DNA from: Pseudomonas defluvii
Lineage (GTDB): Bacteria > Pseudomonadota > Gammaproteobacteria > Pseudomonadales > Pseudomonadaceae
Direction: 5' to 3'
Length of the DNA stretch: 40,922 nucleotides
Assembly: GCF_001695625.1 (NCBI RefSeq)
Contig: NZ_MBPN01000042.1
Coordinates: 1 to 40,922, forward strand
Shown: piece by piece, positions 33,537 to 40,898 of the stretch
How positions within the stretch are numbered: the first letter of the stretch is position 1
Layout: each line of letters begins with the position of its first letter
The notes under the pieces: generated by a model
What the model was told of the DNA's origin: nothing
The model's input: the letters and a program-made list of their open reading frames with translations, nothing else
Database searches by the model: none
Position numbers and translations under genes: made by a program

Positions 33537-34517
33537 ATGACTACCGTACGCGACACGCTGGAGATCGGCATTCTGGTGTACCCGGGCGCGCAGATGGCGG
33601 CCGTGCAGGGTGTTACCGACTTGCTGGCGGTCGCGAATCGCATGTCCGTCGAGCTCGGCGCGCTGGAGCGGCCGTTGTTGCGTGTCACTCACTGGTGTGA
33701 GGTCGATGGCGGAGGGCTGGCGGTCAGCTTTGATACGCATCCGCAGCGCGCTCACCAGCCGCGCGCCATTATCATTCCGCCAAGCCTCACCCAGGCGCCG
33801 GATCCTGAGTTGCTTGAGCGGTTCTGTGGCGACCTCAGGCAGTGGCACCGTGAGGGCGCCGTGCTGGTGTCGGTATGCGTCGGGGTGTTCTTTATTGCGG
33901 CAAGCGGCTTGCTCGACGGCCGCCCGGCAACCACGCATTGGAACTTTGCGCCATCCCTGGCTCAGCGCTTTCCACAGGTGAAGGTCGAGACCCATTTGCC
34001 GTTGCTGGATGACGGCGACATTATTACTTCCGCAGGGTTGATGGCCTGGACCGAGCTGGGTTTGAACCTGGTCGATCGCTTTCTGGGGGCTACCTTGGCG
34101 ACGGAAACCGCCCGGTTCCTGGCCGTGGAACGGGTGGTGACCGGGCAGCGTCCAGGCAGTGTCTTCAGCCCCTGCCTGGACCATGGAGACGAAGCGATTC
34201 TCAAGGTTCAGCACTGGTTGCAAGGCACCGGCGCCAAGGATGTCAGCCTCGAAGGGATGGCCGGTTATGCCGGCCTTGAGGAGCGTACCTTTCTGCGCCG
34301 TTTTCGTCGTGCTACCGGACTGAAACCGACCGAGTACTGCCAGCAGGTTCGCGTCGGGCGCGCGTGTCGCATGCTGGAGTTCACCAATCGCAATGTCGAG
34401 CAGATTGCCTGGGGTGTCGGGTATCAAGACCCTGGGGCTTTCCGCAAAGTGTTCCACAAGGTCATGGGGTTGGCGCCGAGTGACTATCGCAAGCGCTTTG
34501 GCGCGCCGTCGGCATGA
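33537..34517 (+). CDS. GlxA-family AraC-type regulator with DJ-1/PfpI N-terminal domain
   Basis: A 326-residue regulator. The N-terminal class I glutamine amidotransferase-like (DJ-1/PfpI) domain spans about 1-190: IGILVYPGAQMAAVQGVTDLL at the start and VLVSVCVGVFFIAASGLLDGR with the nucleophile-elbow Cys. The C-terminal AraC domain has two helix-turn-helix motifs, LEGMAGYAGLEERTFLRRFR and VEQIAWGVGYQDPGAFRKVF, ending MGLAPSDYRKRFG. GlxA-type proteins regulate amine, arginine, betaine or nitrogen catabolism in pseudomonads. ATG 33537 starts MTTVRDTLEIGILVYPG; an in-frame ATG 36 bases upstream overlaps the repeat region and is less likely. It probably regulates the divergent hydrolase. Confidence 0.9.
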   Translation: MTTVRDTLEIGILVYPGAQMAAVQGVTDLLAVANRMSVELGALERPLLRVTHWCEVDGGGLAVSFDTHPQRAHQPRAIIIPPSLTQAPDPELLERFCGDLRQWHREGAVLVSVCVGVFFIAASGLLDGRPATTHWNFAPSLAQRFPQVKVETHLPLLDDGDIITSAGLMAWTELGLNLVDRFLGATLATETARFLAVERVVTGQRPGSVFSPCLDHGDEAILKVQHWLQGTGAKDVSLEGMAGYAGLEERTFLRRFRRATGLKPTEYCQQVRVGRACRMLEFTNRNVEQIAWGVGYQDPGAFRKVFHKVMGLAPSDYRKRFGAPSA

Positions 34518-34595
34518 ACCTACTTTAGTACCGGTGTGGCTGCGTTTGCCGCCGTTTGCCGCTTATCATCCAGATAATTGCGCAAGGAGACGCGA

Positions 34596-36017
34596 ATGCA
34601 CGCACCATACGCTGCGACGTACCCGGATACAGTCATTGATGTACTCATTGTTGGGGGTGGCCTCAGTGGCGCGATGCTTGCTGCGCAACTGCTACGCCAG
34701 CCTGGTCAACGACGTATCGTCGTCGTTGAACCTCGGCCCGAGCTTGCTCGTGGCGAGGCCTACAGTGCGACTGAACCAGGGCATACCCTCAATGGCAATG
34801 CCGCGCGGATGAGTGTCGACCCAGATAACCCCGATGACCTGACCCAGTGGCTTACGCAGTGTATTCGGGAGGGCGGTTGGCCTGAGTCTGCCGAGCAACA
34901 GGTACCGATTGCCGAGTTGTTTCCGCCCCGTGGCCTGTTCGGCTGTTATGCGCGCCAACGTCTGGCTGACGCTGAGGTCATAGGTGCGCGTTCAGGCTCC
35001 AGAGTCGAGCACTTGCGTAGCGAGGTAGACGACCTGCACGTCGACAACGAGGGCGTGCTTATACAGTGTGCCGACGGGCGCCGGCTGCGGGCTGAGCGCG
35101 CTGTGCTGGCTACGGGCATGTTTACTGCCGCACGTACCCCGCGCCTTGGTGCAGAGGCGTTGGAGCAGACCACCCTTGACCCTTGGGATGTCTCGGCCAT
35201 GCGTGGGCTTGATCCTCAAGGGCGAGTGTTGATCATCGGCTCCGGCCTGACCATGATCGATGCGTTGGTGTCGTTGCAGCAGGCTGGGCATCGGGGACCT
35301 ATCGAGGTGTTTTCCCGCCATGGCCTGCTACCCCATGTCCGTCGGCAGCCCCCGACCTGGGTCGACTTCCTGGCAACTGACCCTGGCTTGCGCAGCCCCC
35401 GCCAACTGCTTCGAGCTGTACGTGAACAATGCCGCTTGGCGATTGCTCAGGGTGTCGACTGGCAGGCGCCGCTGGATACCGTCCGACAACATATCGCCAG
35501 GCTCTGGAGCCAGGCCAGCGATCGTGAGCGGCGCCAGTTTGTGCGTCATGTACGGCCCTGGTGGGAGAGTCATCACCACCGTTCAGCGCCGCCTGGCGCG
35601 GCATTGCTCCAACGTCTGCGTGACGAGGGGCGCTTGCGCATTCATGCTGCCTCTTGGCAAGGCGTCGACGCTGTTGAGGGCGAGGCGGTGGGTATTCGTT
35701 TGCGTTTCCGCGGTCAGCAGGCGACGACGCGTGTGACGGGGGCGGCACTGATCAATTCAATGGGTATCGAATACGATTGGCGCCGTGTTGATCGGCCCCT
35801 GCCGCAAAACCTGCTGGCGCGTGGCCTTGTTCAGCCGGGGCCACTGGCGCTGGGCATTGCTGCCAACCCGGACGGCGCTGTGCTGGATGCTCAAGGGCAT
35901 GCCAGTGAGCGCTTGTTCGCCATTGGGCCGCCGTTGCGCGGTATGTGGTGGGAAAGTACTGCTGTCACTGATGTGGCGCTGCAGGCGAAAGCCTTGGCGC
36001 AGCGCTTGGCGATGTGA
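34596..36017 (+). CDS. FAD/NAD(P)-binding protein, YdhS-like
   Basis: A 473-residue flavoprotein of the FAD-NAD(P)-binding (NAD_binding_9, YdhS-like) family; the reaction is not known for the family. The FAD dinucleotide motif is GGGLSG at residues 20-25 (VLIVGGGLSGAMLAAQLL), and a second Rossmann motif, RVLIIGSGLTMIDALVSL, lies near residue 208. Further conserved parts are YSATEPGHTLNGNAARMS, LATGMFTAARTP and the C-terminal FAIGPPLRGMWWESTAVTDVALQ. AAGGAGA lies 6 bases before ATG 34596, deciding the start over TTG 34578. It is 78 bp after the GlxA-type regulator on the same strand, but I see no reason to link them functionally. Electron-transfer partners are not in the window. Confidence 0.88.
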   Translation: MHAPYAATYPDTVIDVLIVGGGLSGAMLAAQLLRQPGQRRIVVVEPRPELARGEAYSATEPGHTLNGNAARMSVDPDNPDDLTQWLTQCIREGGWPESAEQQVPIAELFPPRGLFGCYARQRLADAEVIGARSGSRVEHLRSEVDDLHVDNEGVLIQCADGRRLRAERAVLATGMFTAARTPRLGAEALEQTTLDPWDVSAMRGLDPQGRVLIIGSGLTMIDALVSLQQAGHRGPIEVFSRHGLLPHVRRQPPTWVDFLATDPGLRSPRQLLRAVREQCRLAIAQGVDWQAPLDTVRQHIARLWSQASDRERRQFVRHVRPWWESHHHRSAPPGAALLQRLRDEGRLRIHAASWQGVDAVEGEAVGIRLRFRGQQATTRVTGAALINSMGIEYDWRRVDRPLPQNLLARGLVQPGPLALGIAANPDGAVLDAQGHASERLFAIGPPLRGMWWESTAVTDVALQAKALAQRLAM

Positions 36018-36190
36018 CCTCACTGAGGTTTGCTGTCAGGTGTCAGTGATGCCAATATTGGAATATAAATATAATAATTAATAATTTATTGTTCTAATAG
36101 GTCTCGAGGCACTATCCAGGTGAACTTACCAGGAAGGATTGGCGTAGTGCTCGCTCTGCAGCGGCGCGGCGCCAAGCAAGGGCTTGACCT
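36018..36190 (+). promoter_or_regulatory. AT-rich promoter region before the cysteine desulfurase
   Basis: The region includes an almost GC-free run at 36061-36091 and the palindrome CCAATATTGG (36052-36061). The contrast with the GC-rich surroundings suggests a promoter under nucleoid-protein (MvaT-type) control. A TTGGAA / TAATTT pair with an 18-base spacer is one possible sigma70 reading, but other readings are equally good in so AT-rich a stretch. Confidence 0.5.
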
Positions 36191-37351
36191 ATGAGCAATC
36201 TACCGTTGTATTTCGACTACGCCGCCACGACACCTGTCGACGAGCGGGTCATTCAGGTGATGGTCGAGTATCTGGGCGTATCTGGAAATTTTGGCAACCC
36301 CGCGTCCAGTTCTCATTGTTATGGGCAGCAGGCCCGTCAGGCGGTGGAGCGAGCGCGTGCTCAGGTTGCCAGTCTGGTGCGCGCTAAACCCGAGCAGATC
36401 GTCTGGACGTCCGGTGCTACCGAGTCGAACAACCTGGCACTCAAGGGCCTGGCTCAGGGGCGCAGTGGCGGGCATATCATCACCAGCCTGATCGAACACA
36501 AAGCTGTGCTTGATAGTGTCAGGCAACTTGAACTGGCCGGGTTCGAGGTCACCTGGCTGGCGCCGGATGCTCAAGGGCTCATTACGCCGCAGGCCGTTGC
36601 GGGTGCGCTGCGAGACGATACCTTTCTGGTTTCGCTGATGCTGGTCAATAACGAACTGGGAACGCTCAACGATGTGCAGGCCATTGGCGAACACGTGCGT
36701 GGTCATGGTGCATTCCTGCATGTCGATGCGGCCCAGGCGGCCGGCAAGGTCGAGATCGATCTGGCGCGTTGGCCGGTGGACCTGGTGTCCTTCTCTGCGC
36801 ATAAGGTCTACGGTCCGAAAGGTATCGGGGCATTGTATGTCGGTGAGCGTGCTCGCCCCGCGCTTCAGGCTCAAGTGCATGGCGGCGGGCATGAGGGTGG
36901 GTTGCGCTCAGGAACGTTGGCGACCCATCAAATCGTGGCGATGGGCGCGGCCTTCGCGTTGGCCGGCGAACTGTTTGACGACGAGCTTGCACGCATCAGG
37001 CGCTTGCGTACTCGCTTGCTGGAGCAGTTGGCTGGCGTGCCGGGGCTAGGCTTGAACGGAAGCCCCCAGCAGCGCATTGCTCATACGTTGAGCCTGACCT
37101 TTGCCGACAATAGCGTCGACCTGCACGCTCTGGCCACGCGATTGGCATTCTCCTCCACGTCGGCATGCAATTCAGCCAGCAGTGCAGCGTCGCATGTGCT
37201 GCTCGCCCTTGGGCATGACGAGCAAGCCGCGCGCCGAACCCTTCGCCTGAGCCTGGGGCGCTACACCAGTGAGGCCGACATCGACCAGGCTGCAGCGGCC
37301 ATCAAGGCGTCATCGCAGGCAGCACCCTTCTGGGCAGTTGCCCAGGGCTGA
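36191..37351 (+). CDS. Cysteine desulfurase (NifS/IscS-like, stand-alone)
   Basis: A 386-residue class V PLP enzyme that takes sulfur from L-cysteine as a persulfide. Motifs are YFDYAATTPVDERV at the N-terminus, TSGATESNNLALKG, the PLP aspartate in FLHVDAAQAAGKV, the PLP lysine K205 in SFSAHKVYGPKG, and the mobile-loop catalytic cysteine C326 in FSSTSACNSASSAASHVL. The loop length matches group I (IscS/NifS) enzymes. It is not inside an isc or suf operon: no iscR, iscU, hscBA or sufBCD gene lies nearby, so its sulfur acceptor is unknown. The ATG at 36191 is preceded by AAGG. An aminopeptidase P gene follows after 57 bp, possibly in the same transcript. Confidence 0.92.
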   Translation: MSNLPLYFDYAATTPVDERVIQVMVEYLGVSGNFGNPASSSHCYGQQARQAVERARAQVASLVRAKPEQIVWTSGATESNNLALKGLAQGRSGGHIITSLIEHKAVLDSVRQLELAGFEVTWLAPDAQGLITPQAVAGALRDDTFLVSLMLVNNELGTLNDVQAIGEHVRGHGAFLHVDAAQAAGKVEIDLARWPVDLVSFSAHKVYGPKGIGALYVGERARPALQAQVHGGGHEGGLRSGTLATHQIVAMGAAFALAGELFDDELARIRRLRTRLLEQLAGVPGLGLNGSPQQRIAHTLSLTFADNSVDLHALATRLAFSSTSACNSASSAASHVLLALGHDEQAARRTLRLSLGRYTSEADIDQAAAAIKASSQAAPFWAVAQG

Positions 37352-37408
37352 GGGCTGTTCCATTATCTGCGACCAAGACCAATGGATGTCGTGGTAGCAG
37401 GAGTCAGC

Positions 37409-39217
37409 ATGAACAGTCAGTCTTCAACGCAGGTGGCAGTAACGACGCGTTTGGCGCGTATGCGCGACGTGATGAGCCGGGAAGGTGTCGATGCGCTGTT
37501 GGTGCCGTCGGCCGACCCGCATCTTTCCGAGTACCTGCCAGGGTATTGGCAGGGACGGCAGTGGCTCTCCGGTTTTCATGGCTCGGTGGGGACGCTGATC
37601 ATCACAGCGGATTTCGCTGGTCTTTGGGTGGATAGCCGCTACTGGGAGCAGGCCGAAAAAGCGTTGAGTGGCAGTGGTATCGTGCTGATGAAGTTGCTGC
37701 CCGGCCAGCCCGGCCCGCTGGACTGGCTCGCTGAGCAGGCGCCTGAGGGCGGTGCAGTTGCTGTCGATGGTACCGTCATGGCATTGGCATCAGCCCGGCA
37801 ACTGGAGGCGCGACTCAAACTGCGCAATGTGCGGTTGTTGGCAGATAAAGACTTGTTGCTTGACGTGTGGGATGAGCGCCCGCCATTGCCAGCCAACCCG
37901 GTTTACCCACATCTGCCACCGTATGCGACGGTCAGTCGGGTGCAAAAGTTGGAAAACCTGCGTCAGACGCTTCAGGCGCGTGGCGCCGACTGGCATTTCC
38001 TCGCCACGCTGGATGACATTGCCTGGCTGTTCAACCTGCGCGGCAGTGATGTCTCTTACAACCCGGTGTTTGTGTCGTTTGCCTTGGTCAGCCAGGAGAA
38101 GGCAATCCTGTTCGTGGCCCTGAACAAGGTCGACGAAAACCTGCGTCAGGTGCTCGAAGCCGATGGTGTTCATTTGCGGGACTACACCACAGCAGGTGCG
38201 GCTTTGGCCGAAATTGCCCCAGGCTGCTCGTTGTTGATTGATCCAGCCAAGGTCACTCTCGGTCTTGTGGCGAACCTGAACAACGATGTGCGGCTTGTGG
38301 AGGAGATCAATCCGACGACCCTGGCCAAATCGCGCAAAAGTGAAGCTGATCTGGCTCACGTCCGCCAGGCCATGGAGCAGGATGGTGCGGCGTTGTGCGA
38401 GTTTTTTGCCTGGTTCGAGTCGGCGTTGGGGCGTGAGCGCATCACGGAAGTGACCGTTGACGAAAAGCTGGGCGCGGCTCGAGCCCGTCGCCCCGGTTTC
38501 GTCTCGCCCAGCTTTGCGACGATTGCCGCCTTCAACAGTAATGGTGCCATGCCGCATTACCGGGCAACCGAGGAATCCCATGCAACAATCGAGGGGGATG
38601 GGCTGCTGTTGATCGACTCAGGTGGACAGTACCTGGGCGGTACCACCGACATTACGCGGATGGTGCCCATCGGTTCGCCAAGCGTCGAACAGAAGCAGGA
38701 CTGCACGCGCGTACTCAAGGGTATGATCGCGCTTTCACGTGCGCGGTTTCCGCGTGGGGTGCTTTCACCCCTGCTCGACGCCATTGCACGGGCGCCACTT
38801 TGGGCTGAGCATGTCGACTATGGGCATGGCACCGGGCATGGCGTTGGCTACTTCATGAATGTGCACGAGGGCCCACAGGTCATTGCCTATCAGGCTGCGC
38901 CTGCACCGCAGACGGCAATGCAAGCGGGCATGATTACCTCGATTGAACCGGGAACCTACAGGCCAGGGCAGTGGGGCGTCCGTATCGAGAACCTGGTGTT
39001 CAACCGGGAGTCGGGGAAGAGCACGTTTGGTGACTTCCTCGAATTTGAAACCCTGACGTTGTGCCCGATTGATACGCGTTGCTTGCTGCCTGAGTTGCTG
39101 AGCGCCGAGGAGCGGCAGTGGCTCAACGCGTATCACGACGAGGTGTGTCAGCGATTGTCGCCTTTGCTCGGAGGCGATGCGCTGCAATGGTTGCAGGTGC
39201 GCACGGCGGCAATCTGA
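37409..39217 (+). CDS. Xaa-Pro aminopeptidase (M24B, long three-domain form)
   Basis: A 602-residue aminopeptidase P of the long, three-domain type (like human XPNPEP1), which removes an N-terminal residue preceding proline. It has two creatinase-like N-terminal domains (LARMRDVMSREGVDALLVPS, FHGSVGTLIITADFAGLWVD) and a C-terminal pita-bread catalytic domain from about residue 315. Metal ligands are D403 (LLIDSGG), D414 (TTDITRM), H477 (HGTGHGVGYFMNVHEG), E513 (SIEPGTY) and E527 (VRIENLV). AGGAG lies 5-10 bases before ATG 37409; an in-frame ATG at 37382 is less likely. It is cytosolic, with no signal peptide. The pairing with a cysteine desulfurase is positional only. Confidence 0.94.
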   Translation: MNSQSSTQVAVTTRLARMRDVMSREGVDALLVPSADPHLSEYLPGYWQGRQWLSGFHGSVGTLIITADFAGLWVDSRYWEQAEKALSGSGIVLMKLLPGQPGPLDWLAEQAPEGGAVAVDGTVMALASARQLEARLKLRNVRLLADKDLLLDVWDERPPLPANPVYPHLPPYATVSRVQKLENLRQTLQARGADWHFLATLDDIAWLFNLRGSDVSYNPVFVSFALVSQEKAILFVALNKVDENLRQVLEADGVHLRDYTTAGAALAEIAPGCSLLIDPAKVTLGLVANLNNDVRLVEEINPTTLAKSRKSEADLAHVRQAMEQDGAALCEFFAWFESALGRERITEVTVDEKLGAARARRPGFVSPSFATIAAFNSNGAMPHYRATEESHATIEGDGLLLIDSGGQYLGGTTDITRMVPIGSPSVEQKQDCTRVLKGMIALSRARFPRGVLSPLLDAIARAPLWAEHVDYGHGTGHGVGYFMNVHEGPQVIAYQAAPAPQTAMQAGMITSIEPGTYRPGQWGVRIENLVFNRESGKSTFGDFLEFETLTLCPIDTRCLLPELLSAEERQWLNAYHDEVCQRLSPLLGGDALQWLQVRTAAI

Positions 39218-39235
39218 TTGATTGACCGTGCAGCA

Positions 39236-39271
39236 ACGGTAGAAGGTCGCCTGAGGGTAGCCTTCTACCGT
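39236..39271. terminator. Hairpin between aminopeptidase P and a convergent lipoprotein gene
   Basis: ACGGTAGAAGG (39236-39246) pairs perfectly over 11 bp with CCTTCTACCGT (39261-39271); the loop is 14 bases. It lies between two convergent stops (39217 and 39279) and may serve both directions, although T-runs are lacking. Confidence 0.7.
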
Positions 39272-39278
39272 GTCCGGG

Positions 39279-39560
39279 TCAGCGGCAGATCACGATCATG
39301 CTGCGGCTGGTGTATCCCGCCGGGTTTATTCCAAAGACAAAATCCCCAGGCTCTCCTTCATCATCGCCAGATTTTGCGAGGACTTTATAGCCTTTGCTGC
39401 CGCATGAGCTTTCGGCTTTGCTGTAGCACTTGCTCCACGATGACGACAGGCCGGAACAATTGATGTGCAGCCCTTTTTTCCCGCGCTTGACCTCTGTCTT
39501 GGCGGTCGCGGCACAGCCTGCGATGGCCAAAATGGCTAGGATGAGCAAAATTCGTTTCAT
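39279..39560 (-). CDS. Small putative lipoprotein
   Basis: A 93-residue protein with a lipoprotein signal: MKRILLILAILAIAGC has a basic start, a hydrophobic core and a lipobox (AIAGC), so C16 is the predicted lipidated residue. The mature part (about 78 residues) is basic at the start (KTEVKRGKKG) and has four more cysteines, in NCSGL, KCYSK, SCGSK and VICR, which could form two disulfides in the periplasm. It is alone in its transcript, convergent with the aminopeptidase gene. It belongs to no named family that I recognise. Confidence 0.82.
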   Translation of the reverse strand: MKRILLILAILAIAGCAATAKTEVKRGKKGLHINCSGLSSSWSKCYSKAESSCGSKGYKVLAKSGDDEGEPGDFVFGINPAGYTSRSMIVICR

Positions 39561-39743
39561 TCCTGTCCTTACTGCGTGCCCGAGCCTTCGAGCCGTCTAC
39601 ATAGCCGATGCATCCTTCCTGGCGCCTACAGCATCCTTGTCTGATAAATGAAAAACTTCAAGCTTGGCGTCAGGTTACAGCTTAAAGATGGCAGGTATTC
39701 GACACAATGACCTGCATCGATTTAGATGAAAGTATTTCTCATG
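39561..39743. other. Intergenic region between the lipoprotein and rhtA genes
   Basis: These 183 bp carry the leftward promoter of the lipoprotein gene and the 3' end of rhtA. I see no ORF with a credible start and no convincing terminator; CAAGCTTG near 39660-39667 is only a short palindrome. Confidence 0.3.
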
Positions 39744-40631
39744 TCAGTCGGCTGCAACCAAGGGTTGCGGCTCTCTACGCAAGGACAGTGTGGCGCCAGC
39801 AGACGCGGTGATGATCGCCGCGATGGCCAGCCACTGGGTCAGGCTGAGCACCTCATTGAGGAACAGCAGGCCGGAAAGCGCGCCAAAGGCTGGCTCGATG
39901 CTCATTAGTGTGCCAAAGGTCTTGGCAGGCATTCTGGTCAGTGCCACCATCTCCAGGCTGTAGGGCAGGGCGGTGGAGAGGATCGCGACGCCAATTGCTA
40001 CGGGGATGAGTGCAGGGGATAGCAAGTCGGTGCCTGCATGCGCAATGCCGAAGGGCGCTACGACGAAAGCGGCGATCACCACCCCCAGCGCGGCAGTCTG
40101 AATGCCATTATCGGCGCCGGCTTTCTGGCCATACAGAATATAGAGTGCCCAGCAGACGCCCGCCCCCAATGCATAGCAGGCGCCGACCAGATCGATGCCC
40201 GTACCTGTCTGGCCCACCGGGATAAGCAGCGCCAAACCCAGCACGGCAAGAGCAATCCAGAGGAAGTCTACCGCGCGCCGTGATGCGTAGAGCGCTACCG
40301 CCAGAGGGCCGGTGAACTCCAGGGCTACGGCGATGCCAAGCGGCACGGTGCGTAACGACATATAGAAGAGGAGGTTCATCCCACCCAGTGCCGCGCCATA
40401 GATCAACACTGTCTTGAGTGTGCTGGCGTTTAGCTTGGCGCGCCAGGGGCGCAGCAACAGCAGCATGATCACGCTGGCGAATATCAGGCGCAGTGTGGTC
40501 GTGCCTTGTGCCCCGATAAGGGGGAACAGGCTCTTGGCCAGCGAAGCGCCAGACTGGATCGAGGCCATGGCAATCATTAGCAGTGCAATGGGGAATAGGG
40601 TTGTCGCCAGGCTGCGGGGTTGGGCATTCAT
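39744..40631 (-). CDS. rhtA: Threonine/homoserine exporter RhtA (EamA/DMT family)
   Basis: A 295-residue ten-helix DMT transporter, the same length as E. coli RhtA and matching it in long stretches: MASIQSGASLAKSLFPLIGA, then LGGMNLLFYMSLRTVPLGIA, LEFTGPLAVALYASRRAVDF, and LSTALPYSLEMVALTRMPAK followed by TFGTLMSIEPAF. RhtA exports threonine, homoserine and related amino acids. ATG 40631 gives the expected length; an in-frame ATG at 40700 would add 23 residues through the promoter region. A TATATA inside CTATATATAG (40650-40659) may be the leftward -10. The operator-like element shared with the XRE-cupin gene lies 64 bp upstream of the start. It diverges from rrn-type promoters. Confidence 0.93.
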   Translation of the reverse strand: MNAQPRSLATTLFPIALLMIAMASIQSGASLAKSLFPLIGAQGTTTLRLIFASVIMLLLLRPWRAKLNASTLKTVLIYGAALGGMNLLFYMSLRTVPLGIAVALEFTGPLAVALYASRRAVDFLWIALAVLGLALLIPVGQTGTGIDLVGACYALGAGVCWALYILYGQKAGADNGIQTAALGVVIAAFVVAPFGIAHAGTDLLSPALIPVAIGVAILSTALPYSLEMVALTRMPAKTFGTLMSIEPAFGALSGLLFLNEVLSLTQWLAIAAIITASAGATLSLRREPQPLVAAD

Positions 40632-40694
40632 GCTGCGGACGATGTCCTTTCTATATATAGGCTGAGGGGGTCGTCGTATGATGCGCGAACCCTT

Positions 40695-40718
40695 TACCAA
40701 TGAGCAATATAGTGCGCA
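40695..40718. promoter_or_regulatory. Operator-like element (copy 3) upstream of rhtA
   Basis: TACCA, two bases, GAGCAATATAGTGC (40702-40715), one base, CA: 21 of 24 positions are identical to the element over the XRE-cupin start codon at 32277-32300. It lies between rhtA (leftward) and the rrn-type promoter (rightward), and contains the 12-bp near-palindrome GCAATATAGTGC. Confidence 0.65.
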
Positions 40719-40752
40719 TCTTTCTTTTATCGGTTGTTTTCAATAATACGGC

Positions 40753-40780
40753 TTGACGCCTCGTTTCATCTCTCTATAAT
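40753..40780 (+). promoter_or_regulatory. Strong sigma70 promoter, rrn-type P1
   Basis: TTGACG (40753-40758) and a perfect TATAAT (40775-40780) are separated by 16 bp. A GC-rich discriminator (GCGCACC) follows the -10, as in stringently controlled rRNA promoters, and an AT-rich, UP-like tract (40719-40747) precedes the -35. The leader downstream has no ORF. Confidence 0.8.
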
Positions 40781-40898
40781 GCGCACCTCTACCGGCGCAG
40801 TCGAAACGGAAAACTCCTTGGTAATCAATGAGTTATATGTTTAAGGATGGTGCTGGAAGTGCTTCGGTCGAATAGGTCGGCAGCGGTGAAAAAGGTGG

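Noticed and set aside
40673..40684. Weak extra half-site (GTCGTATGATGC) near the rhtA operator
   Set aside because: It matches the 12-bp consensus at only 8 positions, which is not above what chance would give here.
40771..40790. Possible further copy of the operator (TATAATGCGCACC) in the rrn-type promoter
   Set aside because: Only one half matches the element, and the sequence is fully explained as a -10 box with a GC-rich discriminator.
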